This document shows positions 25,217 through 33,298 of a DNA stretch of 64,000 nucleotides, in pieces. The stretch comes from an uncultured Bacteroidales bacterium (GTDB lineage Bacteria > Bacteroidota > Bacteroidia > Bacteroidales > Paludibacteraceae), in the NCBI GenBank assembly GCA_937907165.1, contig CALCUH010000034.1, positions 1-64,000 of the forward strand, written 5' to 3'. The notes under the pieces were generated by a model. It was not told the origin of the DNA. It searched no databases and saw only the letters and a list, made by a program, of their open reading frames with translations. Within the stretch, counting starts at the first letter, position 1. Every line of letters begins with the position of its first letter. The translations under genes and the position numbers were made by a program.

Positions 25217-27145
25217 ATGAACGACATCATACATGTTTTGCCTGATTCCGTAGCTAATCAAATAGCGGCGGGAGAAGTAATCCAACGTCCGGCATCGGTC
25301 ATCAAAGAGTTGGTAGAAAACTCCATAGACGCAGGAGCGGACAACATCCAAGTGGTGATTAAAGATGCGGGACGCACCCTCATCCAAGTCATCGACAACG
25401 GGAAAGGTATGAGCGAGACGGACGCCCGCATCGCGTTCGAGCGCCACGCCACCTCAAAAATCAACACCGCCAACGACCTATTCGCCTTAAAAACGATGGG
25501 ATTCCGAGGGGAAGCGTTAGCCTCCATCGCCTCCATCGCTCAAGTGGAACTACGTACCAGAAGGGCGGAAGACGAAGTCGGGACGCTCGTCACGATAGCA
25601 GGCTGCAAGGTGGAGAACCAGACATCCGTCTCATGCCCCGTCGGGACCAATTTCGCCGTGAAGAACATCTTCTTCAACGTGCCTGCCCGCAGAAAATTCC
25701 TCAAATCGAACGCATACGAATTCTCCCAGATAGAGCGGGAATTCTACCGCATAGCGCTTGTCTACCCGCAGATAGAGTTTCAACTCATACACAACGACCA
25801 AATCATTCTGTCGTTGAAGAAAGGCAACTACAAAGAGCGCATCAGCAGCGTGTTCAAGAACGTCAAAGGAATCAGCACGCAACTCTTCAGCATCAATGTA
25901 GACTCTACCCTGGCGAAAATTTACGGATTCGTGGGGAAGCCCGAGACAGCCAAGAAAAAGAACGACAGACAATTCTTCTTCGTGAACGGAAGATTCATGA
26001 AGCACAACTACTTCCACAGCGCAGTCATCCAAGCCTACGGAACGATGTTGCAACCCGGCACGTCGCCCGACTATTTCATCTACTTCGAGATAGATCCGGA
26101 GAGCATAGACGTGAACATACACCCGACTAAAACAGAAATTAAATTTGAGAACGAGAGCGCCATCTGGCCGCTTGTGACCTCTGGCGTCAGGGAAGGATTA
26201 GGAAAGTTCAACATCGCCCCGAGCATCGATTTCGACATGGAGGGAGCCGCCGACATTCCCGTATTCTCCAGCAGGAAAAACTCGTCTATCAATGCACCTA
26301 AGATCGAAATAGACACCAATTACAACCCGTTCGAGCAAGAGAAAACATCGGGTTCCCGCTCCTCCTATAGGAAAGAGAACACGTCAGGATGGGAGAACCT
26401 CTACGAAGGATTCGAATCCAGCAAATGGAGACCATCGGAAGCGACAGACATCTTCGAAAGTAATGTTTCCGGAGAAGGATTCGAAAGCGACAACACAGAA
26501 TCGGAAGAGGGTGAAATAGTATGGAACGACACTCCGGAAGCCACGCAAGGCACTCTCAATATCGGAGGAGAGACAGAGGAGAGTCATAAGGAATACCTAC
26601 AATTCAAGAACAAATACATCGTCACGCCCGTCAAATCAGGGCTCATGTGCATAGACCAGCACAGGGCGCACGTGCGGATTCTCTACGACCAATACATAAC
26701 GCTCATCAGCCAAAAGAAGAGCGCCTCCCAGAAACTTTTATTCCCTGAGATAATAGAACTCTCAGAAGCGGAATCACTGATTCTGAACGATGCGATGGAA
26801 GACCTTCAATACATCGGGTTCGACCTCGCCCCGCTAGGCAAGAACACCTATAGTCTAAACGGAGCGCCCGCCAACCTAGCTAACGCTTCCGCAAAAAACT
26901 ATGTGACGAACATCATCGCCACACTGAAAGAGTCACGCATAGACTTCAAGACACAAATCACGGAGCACGTGGCACTCTCCATGGCGGAGATGTCGGCGAC
27001 CCCTTACGGAAGAGAACTACACGACCAAGAGATGATGGCGCTCGTCAGCGACCTATTCAAGTCGAAAGAGCCCGATTTCACGCCAGACGACAAACTAATC
27101 ATTAAAATAATTCCGACGGACGACATCGAGAAAGGATTCAAATAA
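25217..27145 (+). CDS. mutL: DNA mismatch repair protein MutL
   Basis: This 642-residue protein has the GHKL ATPase motifs ELVENSIDAGA, DNGKGM, ATSKI and GFRGEALASI, a transducer domain to about residue 330, an acidic low-complexity linker, and a C-terminal dimerisation domain. The position of the metal-binding endonuclease motif DQHAxxExxxxE reads DQHRAHVRILYDQY, lacking the Glu, and the later CPHGRP-like motif reads TPYGRE, so nicking activity is doubtful. It couples MutS mismatch recognition to downstream repair. It overlaps the next gene by one base (TAATG). Confidence 0.94.
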   Translation: MNDIIHVLPDSVANQIAAGEVIQRPASVIKELVENSIDAGADNIQVVIKDAGRTLIQVIDNGKGMSETDARIAFERHATSKINTANDLFALKTMGFRGEALASIASIAQVELRTRRAEDEVGTLVTIAGCKVENQTSVSCPVGTNFAVKNIFFNVPARRKFLKSNAYEFSQIEREFYRIALVYPQIEFQLIHNDQIILSLKKGNYKERISSVFKNVKGISTQLFSINVDSTLAKIYGFVGKPETAKKKNDRQFFFVNGRFMKHNYFHSAVIQAYGTMLQPGTSPDYFIYFEIDPESIDVNIHPTKTEIKFENESAIWPLVTSGVREGLGKFNIAPSIDFDMEGAADIPVFSSRKNSSINAPKIEIDTNYNPFEQEKTSGSRSSYRKENTSGWENLYEGFESSKWRPSEATDIFESNVSGEGFESDNTESEEGEIVWNDTPEATQGTLNIGGETEESHKEYLQFKNKYIVTPVKSGLMCIDQHRAHVRILYDQYITLISQKKSASQKLLFPEIIELSEAESLILNDAMEDLQYIGFDLAPLGKNTYSLNGAPANLANASAKNYVTNIIATLKESRIDFKTQITEHVALSMAEMSATPYGRELHDQEMMALVSDLFKSKEPDFTPDDKLIIKIIPTDDIEKGFK

Positions 27146-27588
27146 TGGCGAAAGAAGATAAAGAAGAGGTTCGCATAGACAAATGGCTATGGGCGGTACG
27201 TTTGTTCAAGACCCGCACCATCGCAGCGGAAGCCTGCAAAAAAGGACGTGTCATGATGGGCGGAACCAATGTGAAAGCCTCCAAAATGATCCGTCTCAAC
27301 GACATCATACAAATCAAACGTCCACCCATCGTCTACTCATTCAAAGTCTTAGGGTTGACCGAGAACAGAATGGGTGCGAAACTCGTACCCGATTTCATGG
27401 AGAACGTCACCACCCCCGACCAGCTACAAATGCTTGAGCTGAGCAAATTCAGTTCAAACGGCAAGCGAGACAGAGGCACAGGACGTCCTACCAAAAAGGA
27501 ACGCCGCGACTTGGAAGAGTTCATCGAGCCAAGCTACGGGTTCGACGACGAATTCCTATTCGATTTCTCTGATGACGACGACGATTAA
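27145..27588 (+). CDS. S4-domain RNA-binding protein (Hsp15-like)
   Basis: This 147-residue protein starts with an S4 domain (VRIDKWLWAVRLFKTRTIAAEACKK pattern, residues about 8-70) as in Hsp15/HslR, which binds 50S subunits carrying stalled nascent chains. The C-terminal part is acidic (ends DFSDDDDD) after the basic segment GRPTKKERRDLEEF. It overlaps mutL by one base, suggesting co-translation. Confidence 0.88.
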   Translation: MAKEDKEEVRIDKWLWAVRLFKTRTIAAEACKKGRVMMGGTNVKASKMIRLNDIIQIKRPPIVYSFKVLGLTENRMGAKLVPDFMENVTTPDQLQMLELSKFSSNGKRDRGTGRPTKKERRDLEEFIEPSYGFDDEFLFDFSDDDDD

Positions 27589-27598
27589 AAATAACAAC

Positions 27599-28147
27599 AT
27601 GAGAAGGAGGATTACATTCATACTATTCTTGCTGATTCTCTCCTTGGGAATGGTCCATGCGCAAAAGTACACCTATTTCACAGAAGAGACGGAAGAGGGC
27701 GTCCGATACGGCTACAAAGACAACAATGGGGATCCCTATTGCTCCGTTTACATGATTGGAACACTACCCGACCCATACGTCAGCGGCCTCAGACGAATCA
27801 CAAAGGACGGAAAGATCGGGTTCGTCAACAAAAAGGGAGTGATCGTCATTCCGCCCATTTATGACCAAGCGGAACAATTTTCAAAAAAAACATGCGTCGT
27901 CAATATTGGCGCACAAGCAATCGAAAATTCAGCGACCGACGCATTCACGGAAGGGGAAAAAGTAGGCGGTCTATGGGGCGTCATCAATAAAAAAGGAGAG
28001 ACAATACTACCCTGCGCATTCACCCGTATAAAGGACGGAAATACAGGCGAATACGAATACAAAAAGGGCGTGCAAATCTTCACGCTTTCCCCCAAAGGGA
28101 AAATCGTCTTCAAGAAAATAGCATCTATAGAAAAAAAGGGAGAATAA
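27599..28147 (+). CDS. Exported WG-repeat protein
   Basis: This protein of about 182 residues has a signal peptide (ending around MVHAQ) and two or three WG-type repeats, seen as GKIGFVNKKGVIVIPPIYD and LWGVINKKGETILPCAF. WG repeats are beta-rich modules of unclear function common in Bacteroidetes. The start at 27599 is preferred over 27572, since the earlier Met gives a poor signal and overlaps the S4 gene. Confidence 0.8.
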   Translation: MRRRITFILFLLILSLGMVHAQKYTYFTEETEEGVRYGYKDNNGDPYCSVYMIGTLPDPYVSGLRRITKDGKIGFVNKKGVIVIPPIYDQAEQFSKKTCVVNIGAQAIENSATDAFTEGEKVGGLWGVINKKGETILPCAFTRIKDGNTGEYEYKKGVQIFTLSPKGKIVFKKIASIEKKGE

Positions 28148-28150
28148 GCC

Positions 28151-28696
28151 ATGCTGATCGCTAAACAAAAAAAAGAAGAAAACATCGCGGAATATGTCAT
28201 CTACATGTGGCAATTGGAAGACATCCTAAGAGCCAACAAATTAGACATCAACAACATACAGAACCTCATCATCGACCCTTACCCAGTTGACGAGCAAACC
28301 AAGAAAGAGATGAGGGAATGGTACGACAACCTCATCCAAATGATGAAGATGGAACATTTGGAGGAGAAAGGGCATCTCCAAATCATCAAAAATACGGTGG
28401 ACGACATGAACGACCTCCACATGGAATTGCTTCAGAAGCCCAAAGAAATACAATATAACGCACTATTTTTCAAAACATTGCCATTCCTTGTGGAATTCAG
28501 GAAGAAAGTAGGTGCCGGCGAAGAGATGAACGATGTGGAACTTTCTCTTCAAGCCTTGTACGGAATCCTGCTGCTCAGACTACAAAAGAAAGAGATCACG
28601 GCAGACACCTTAACCGCAGTGAAGCAAATCAGCCAACTACTCGCCGTGCTCGCCCAGAAATACAAGACATGGTTAAGTGAGGAACCAGAGGACTAA
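28151..28696 (+). CDS. DUF4924 family protein
   Basis: This 181-residue all-helical protein matches the DUF4924 family by its start MLIAKQKKEENIAEYVIYMW and the segments WQLEDILRANKLD and YGILLLRLQKKEITADT. The family is conserved in Bacteroidetes and has no known function. It follows the WG-repeat gene by three bases and is last in the plus-strand operon. Its 3' end overlaps the convergent hemolysin III gene by 24 bases. Confidence 0.85.
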   Translation: MLIAKQKKEENIAEYVIYMWQLEDILRANKLDINNIQNLIIDPYPVDEQTKKEMREWYDNLIQMMKMEHLEEKGHLQIIKNTVDDMNDLHMELLQKPKEIQYNALFFKTLPFLVEFRKKVGAGEEMNDVELSLQALYGILLLRLQKKEITADTLTAVKQISQLLAVLAQKYKTWLSEEPED

Positions 28697-29299
28697 ATAG
28701 TGGAAGAGGCTGCCCGCATAGACAAACACGTGCCAGATGGCATGATAATAAGTATGCTCCCCATCCTTCCAAAAGAAATATGTACCCAACGTAAATGAGA
28801 GTCCCTCGCCCAACAACATCCACAAACTGATGGCGGGGAAAGTCTCAAACACAGGCTTGACGATGAAGACAATCATCCAGCCCATCGTCAAATAGAGTCC
28901 TAACGAGAACTTGGGATATTTACCCAAGAAAAATATCTTATAGACGATACCCAATAACGTCAGCGTCCAAATCACCAAGAAACAGACGTTTCCGAGTGTT
29001 CCGCCTATCGTATACAACAAAATCGGAGAATATGAGCCCGCAATGGAGAGATAGATGGCGCTATGGTCGAAATAGCGCAAGACACGTTTTATCTTCGCAT
29101 CGGTAACCCAATGATAAATCGTCGAAGAGAAGAACATCATGAACTCCCCGATGAAGAAAAGAATCAAGCCTAAATCCAAGAGAAACGATTCATGACGCGC
29201 TCCCCTGATCCACAAAAAGACCGCCATCAAACAAAACAGAACCAAACCACCCGCATGCGTCCACGTATTCGCGAACTCCGCTTTTTTCTTATCGAACAT
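28673..29299 (-). CDS. Hemolysin III (PAQR) family membrane protein
   Basis: This 208-residue protein has seven membrane segments and the PAQR metal-site signatures SSTIYHW, RYFDHSAIYLSIAGSY and HAIWHVFVYAGSLFHY, with the Ser/His/Asp/His residues of the hydrolase-like zinc site. Bacterial members are called hemolysin III or YqfA and affect membrane fatty-acid homeostasis. It overlaps DUF4924 tail to tail. Confidence 0.92.
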   Translation of the reverse strand: MFDKKKAEFANTWTHAGGLVLFCLMAVFLWIRGARHESFLLDLGLILFFIGEFMMFFSSTIYHWVTDAKIKRVLRYFDHSAIYLSIAGSYSPILLYTIGGTLGNVCFLVIWTLTLLGIVYKIFFLGKYPKFSLGLYLTMGWMIVFIVKPVFETFPAISLWMLLGEGLSFTLGTYFFWKDGEHTYYHAIWHVFVYAGSLFHYLVLWFLT

Positions 29300-29312
29300 A
29301 AAACAAATATAA

Positions 29313-29984
29313 TTAATACATTAAAACCGTAGAAACATTATCCTTCACCCAAGCGGCGCCATACCCAGACGCAGTATCCACGCCTTGCAAGAAGGACTCG
29401 ACAAAGGCACGCTCTCCCTCCACCGCCCAGACACGCAAGAGACGAGCCACGGAAGAATAGACCGCATGAGAAGAAGAATAAACGTCAACCGTCATCGCCT
29501 TGCGGCAAGCCCCAAGCGCCTCTTCCGACAAAACGCCACGACGGAAGAGTACGGAAGACAAGACATAAGCGAGCGCCTTGGCATATTCGTTCTCGTCAGC
29601 CAACAAATTCACGCACAATGTATTTGCGCCATTCCACTTGCTCAAGAGATTTATAGACAATTGCTCCACCATCTCCATATTATGGCATCTCTCCACCCAC
29701 TTTAGAACCTCAGTCTCCGTCAGAGATTCGAGCGGACAAAGCAACGTAGCCAATATCATCATCTCCCTACAATCGGAAAACCACAAGCGTTGAGCCAAAG
29801 GGAAGTCAGTCTCCAACTCCCTTGCCAACTCTTTAAGACGGGGCAATTGCACGCCATAATTAAGCTTATATCCTAAAGAAGACATACTCTCCGAAACCAC
29901 GCCGTTCATGGAGAGGTGCAACAAACGTTTGATTTTAACTACCTTATTCTCTAAATCCTCGTTGTATAGGAAAACAGCATCCAT
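29313..29984 (-). CDS. DNA alkylation repair (AlkD-like) HEAT-repeat protein
   Basis: This 223-residue protein is all-helical with HEAT-like repeats, as in AlkD. Recognisable pieces are SLGYKLNYGVQLPRLKELA, WFSDCREMMILATLL and KWVERCHNMEMVEQL. AlkD enzymes are glycosylases that remove bulky alkylated bases. I could not confirm a catalytic Asp and Trp. It lies 13 bases upstream of the hemolysin III gene on the same strand. Confidence 0.75.
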   Translation of the reverse strand: MDAVFLYNEDLENKVVKIKRLLHLSMNGVVSESMSSLGYKLNYGVQLPRLKELARELETDFPLAQRLWFSDCREMMILATLLCPLESLTETEVLKWVERCHNMEMVEQLSINLLSKWNGANTLCVNLLADENEYAKALAYVLSSVLFRRGVLSEEALGACRKAMTVDVYSSSHAVYSSVARLLRVWAVEGERAFVESFLQGVDTASGYGAAWVKDNVSTVLMY

Positions 29985-30285
29985 AACATTTTCTTTTATC
30001 TACAAAATTAACATATTTCAGCCATATAGTCGGAAGATTATCAGAAATAAAATAATCAACCCACAAACTCTTTCATCAAACCCAAATATCATTCCATAAC
30101 AGGCATACAATGATTTTGTATATAACTAATTTACAACCACTTATAAGTCATCATCTCAAAATAACATATTAATTTACAAAAGTCACATATTATGTATTCT
30201 CTTTCATGATGTAAAATTATAATCCTATAAACCAACACAATAAACAAAAAATAAATATTTATTCTAAAAAAACACACCTCAACTA
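29985..30285. other. AT-rich intergenic region
   Basis: This stretch separates the AlkD-like gene from the tRNA-His promoter. It is very AT-rich with only short, improbable reading frames on either strand. I see no hairpin or repeat in it. Confidence 0.7.
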
Positions 30286-30316
30286 TTGCAAGAATGAACG
30301 AATAGCTGTATCTTTG
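30286..30316 (+). promoter_or_regulatory. Bacteroidetes-type promoter of tRNA-His
   Basis: TTG (30286-30288) is followed after 20 bases by TATCTTTG (30309-30316). This is a near-consensus promoter; the tRNA begins 15 bases later. Confidence 0.75.
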
Positions 30317-30331
30317 CACCGCAAATTTGAT

Positions 30332-30406
30332 GGTGGGAGTAGCTCAGTTGGTTAGAGTATCAGATTGTGGTCCTGAGGGTCGTGGGTTCGATCCCCATTT
30401 CCCACC
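30332..30406 (+). tRNA. tRNA-His (GTG)
   Basis: The cloverleaf has acceptor GTGGGAG/TTCCCAC, the extra G-1 opposite C73 that marks tRNA-His, D-arm GCTC..GAGT, anticodon loop TTGTGGT with GTG at 30367-30369, and T-arm GTGGG TTCGATC CCCAT. CCA is not encoded. The anticodon stem has an A31-C39 mismatch next to the loop, and the D stem has a G-T pair. It is flanked by a good promoter and terminator. Confidence 0.95.
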
Positions 30407-30419
30407 CAAAGAAAGGCGG

Positions 30420-30452
30420 AAGCCGCATTCAATTGAATGCGGCTTTCTTTTT
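30420..30452 (+). terminator. Terminator of tRNA-His
   Basis: A perfect 26-base palindrome (AAGCCGCATTC pairing with GAATGCGGCTT) is followed by TCTTTTTTC. It lies 14 bases after the tRNA. Confidence 0.85.
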
Positions 30453-30566
30453 TCTTACAGAACTGGATCAAGAACAAAACAATTTTCCCGTCACATATCA
30501 AAAATATCGAGATATTCGTGATTTGGGACAAAAAATAATTACCTTTGGCATAAGAAAAGCAATAGA

Positions 30567-32207
30567 ATGAAATCCAATCATAGAAATCCGTGGTCATGGG
30601 TTCCCTCCCTCTATTTTGCGGAAGGCATACCCTACGTAATCGCAGCCACCACATTTTCGCTCATCATGTATAAGCGGCTCGGGCTTTCCAACGCCGAAGC
30701 AGCGTTATACACAAGCTGGCTCTATCTGCCTTGGGTAATAAAGCCATTTTGGAGCCCGTTCGTCGACATCATGAAGACAAAAAGATGGTGGATCGTCGCC
30801 ATGGAATTACTGATAGGCGCAGGTTTGGCAGGCGTCGCGTTCTGCATTCCACTCCCCTTCTTCCTACAAAGCACTTTAGCCATTCTGTGGCTTGTGGCCT
30901 TCAGTTCCGCCACACACGACATCTCCGCCGACGGATTCTACATGCTGGCTCTCACAGAGAACCAGCAATCGCTCTTTGTCGGCATCAGAAACACATTCTA
31001 CAGAATCTCCATGATTGTGGGACAAGGAGCCTTGACAATGTTAGCCGGACACCTCGAAAACACCACAGGGCTCGCTCCTGTCGTCATAAAAGTGACGAAC
31101 GACCAAAACCAAACAGCGGACGGAGGATATGTCCAAGCAGACGGACAAGGTTTTTCATATGCGTCACAAATAACATTTTCTGAAGCCGCGACGAATACGG
31201 AGACGGGGAATGAAGCCACTTGCACCATCAAACTCTCCCAAAAGCCAGAGAAGGAGATTGTACTCAACTTCAGGCAAACACAAGGAGGGAAAAGCATCGC
31301 ACTAGTAGGCGACGAAAGATTCACATTCAATCAAGACAATTGGGAAGAGCCCGTTACCCTAACCTTCCAAATCGACCCGAAGGAGAAAGATACCGTCTCT
31401 TCCGAATTCACAGGATCGTCAGGCGACATACCTTTCGCATGGAGCATCACCTTCTTCATCTGCGCAGGACTATTCATCGCCTTGGCGTTATACCATTCAC
31501 GCATACTTCCTAAACCGGACAGCGACAAGAAAGCGCAAGACAACAGCTCCGTCAAGGCATTCTTCTCCTCATTCGGCAGTTTCTTCAAAAAAGACGGCAT
31601 CAAGTTCGCCATCGCCTTCATACTCCTATTCCGATTGGGAGAAGCGCAACTCACAAAAATCGCCTCTCCATTCCTTTTGGACCCCATTCAAAAAGGAGGA
31701 TTAGGATTGTCTACAGAAGAGATAGGCATCGCTTACGGTACCGTCGGCGTGCTTGCCCTAACGATAGGAGGCATCTTGGGAGGAATCGTGGCAGCCAAGG
31801 ACGGCCTACGCAAATGGATATTCCCCATGGCATTATGCATGAACGTTCCTAACCTGCTCTACGTCTACATGTCGGCCGTACAGCCCGACAATTACCTACT
31901 AGTCTGCACGATGGTAGGCATCGAACAGTTCGGTTACGGATTCGGGTTCACCGCCTTCATGCTCTATCTCATCTACATCTCAAGAGGCACCTACTCCACC
32001 TCCCATTACGCCATCTGCACAGGATTCATGGCACTAGGCATGATGCTGCCAGGCATGATAGCCGGATGGATACAAGAACAAGTAGGTTACACGAACTTTT
32101 TCATCTGGGTATGTCTGTGCACCATACCTGGGCTCTTGCTTGTGAAATTCATGGAGATAGACCCTAAGTTCGGAAAGAAAGAAGAGAAAGAACCGGAACA
32201 CCAATAG
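30567..32207 (+). CDS. MFS transporter (AmpG-like) with inserted periplasmic beta-domain
   Basis: This 546-residue protein has the major-facilitator arrangement of AmpG-like permeases, beginning PSLYFAEGIPYVIAATTFSL and with THDISADGFYMLAL after helix 4. Residues about 165-288 are not membrane-like: they form a Thr/Asp/Asn-rich insertion with alternating beta strands (FSEAATNTETGNEATCTIKL, RFTFNQDNWEEPVTLTFQID) that resembles a Calx-beta or similar Ig-like fold. The insertion falls between helices 5 and 6, on the periplasmic side. The helices resume at FAWSITFFICAGLFIALALY. The substrate is unknown; AmpG relatives import muropeptides. Confidence 0.85.
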   Translation: MKSNHRNPWSWVPSLYFAEGIPYVIAATTFSLIMYKRLGLSNAEAALYTSWLYLPWVIKPFWSPFVDIMKTKRWWIVAMELLIGAGLAGVAFCIPLPFFLQSTLAILWLVAFSSATHDISADGFYMLALTENQQSLFVGIRNTFYRISMIVGQGALTMLAGHLENTTGLAPVVIKVTNDQNQTADGGYVQADGQGFSYASQITFSEAATNTETGNEATCTIKLSQKPEKEIVLNFRQTQGGKSIALVGDERFTFNQDNWEEPVTLTFQIDPKEKDTVSSEFTGSSGDIPFAWSITFFICAGLFIALALYHSRILPKPDSDKKAQDNSSVKAFFSSFGSFFKKDGIKFAIAFILLFRLGEAQLTKIASPFLLDPIQKGGLGLSTEEIGIAYGTVGVLALTIGGILGGIVAAKDGLRKWIFPMALCMNVPNLLYVYMSAVQPDNYLLVCTMVGIEQFGYGFGFTAFMLYLIYISRGTYSTSHYAICTGFMALGMMLPGMIAGWIQEQVGYTNFFIWVCLCTIPGLLLVKFMEIDPKFGKKEEKEPEHQ

Positions 32208-32412
32208 AAGAGGATGCGTACAAGCGCTTGCTTCCGACATTATTCCTTCGGGCGGACAAATGTTCATTCCGAACGAAAAAAGAGCGTCACGGGCAGCAAA
32301 TTGCCCAACACGCCCAAATTCCGGGAAGAGACGTGCGAGCACTCATCGAAGCCCATTATAAGGCGTATAAACGACGAAGTATAAATATTTCATTAACAAT
32401 AAAAGATCCAAT

Positions 32413-33144
32413 ATGAAAGCGATAATCATGGGTGCCACATCCGGCATCGGATTGGAAGTGGCTAGGATATTAAACCAACAAGGATATGAACTGGGAATAG
32501 CCGGTAGAAGGACCGACAGCCTCATGAAGATAAAAGAAGAACTTCAAAACGTGAAAGCGTATGAGTCCATAGACATCACCCAAGACGATGCGGGAGAAAA
32601 ACTCATGAGCCTCATAGAACGTCTTGGCGGCATGGACATCTACTTTCACAGCTCAGGCATCGGATATCAAAACAAAGAATTGGACACTGAGTTAGAACTC
32701 ATGACCGTAGCGACCAATTGCGCGGGATTGACAAGGATGACAAACGCCGCATTCAAGTATTTCTGCGACAACAATAAAGAGGGGCAGATAGCTGCTATTT
32801 CCTCCATTGCGAGGACAAAAGGCATCGGCTTAGCGCCAGCCTATTCCGCCACGAAAAGATTCCAAAGCACCTACATCCAAGCGTTGGCGCAACTGACGCG
32901 AACGAGAAAGGCGAAGATATCATTCACAGAAATCCGTCCGGGATTCGTCGACACAGCTCTTCTGAAACATCCATACCCAATGTTGTTGCAACCACAATTC
33001 GTGGCAGGAAAAATCGTAAAAGCGATTCAAAAGAAGAAAAGGGTCGCAACCATCGATTGGCGCTACAGACTCGTCGTTTTCGGATGGAATTTAATTCCCG
33101 ATTGGATTTGGGAGAGAGTGGATTTGGCGAAATTTTCCAAATAA
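32413..33144 (+). CDS. Short-chain dehydrogenase/reductase
   Basis: This 243-residue SDR has the NAD(P)-binding IMGATSGIGLEVARIL (Gly-rich motif, residues about 5-20), Arg/Arg in AGRRTDS suggesting NADP, and the catalytic Ser (AAISSIAR), Tyr and Lys (YSATKRF). The substrate is not predictable. The 205 bases before it show no further feature. Confidence 0.9.
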   Translation: MKAIIMGATSGIGLEVARILNQQGYELGIAGRRTDSLMKIKEELQNVKAYESIDITQDDAGEKLMSLIERLGGMDIYFHSSGIGYQNKELDTELELMTVATNCAGLTRMTNAAFKYFCDNNKEGQIAAISSIARTKGIGLAPAYSATKRFQSTYIQALAQLTRTRKAKISFTEIRPGFVDTALLKHPYPMLLQPQFVAGKIVKAIQKKKRVATIDWRYRLVVFGWNLIPDWIWERVDLAKFSK

Positions 33145-33175
33145 AATTTTTCAAATAGATTCCGAACATCAAAAT

Positions 33176-33208
33176 TAGGGCGGTCGTCACCAAGAGAGAC
33201 AACCGCCC
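33176..33208. terminator. Bidirectional terminator after the SDR gene
   Basis: AGGGCGGT and ACCGCCCT pair, with GTC and GAC extending the stem in part; T-rich sequence follows. It sits between convergent genes. Confidence 0.65.
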
Positions 33209-33250
33209 TAACTTTGTAATATATCTCTCGCCACACTTCGCAAAAAGAAA

Positions 33251-33278
33251 AAAGGGAATGACAAATCATTCCCTTTCC
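33251..33278 (-). terminator. Terminator of the giant T9SS cargo gene
   Basis: On the minus strand AAGGGAATGA pairs with TCATTCCCTT around a four-base loop and is followed by TTTTCTTTTTG. It lies about 20 bases after the stop codon. Confidence 0.8.
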
Positions 33279-33298
33279 CATAAGCTATAAACAATCTA

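Noticed and set aside
30131..30319. 62-codon minus-strand frame upstream of tRNA-His
   Set aside because: It is AT-rich, hydrophobic without family resemblance and runs through the tRNA promoter.
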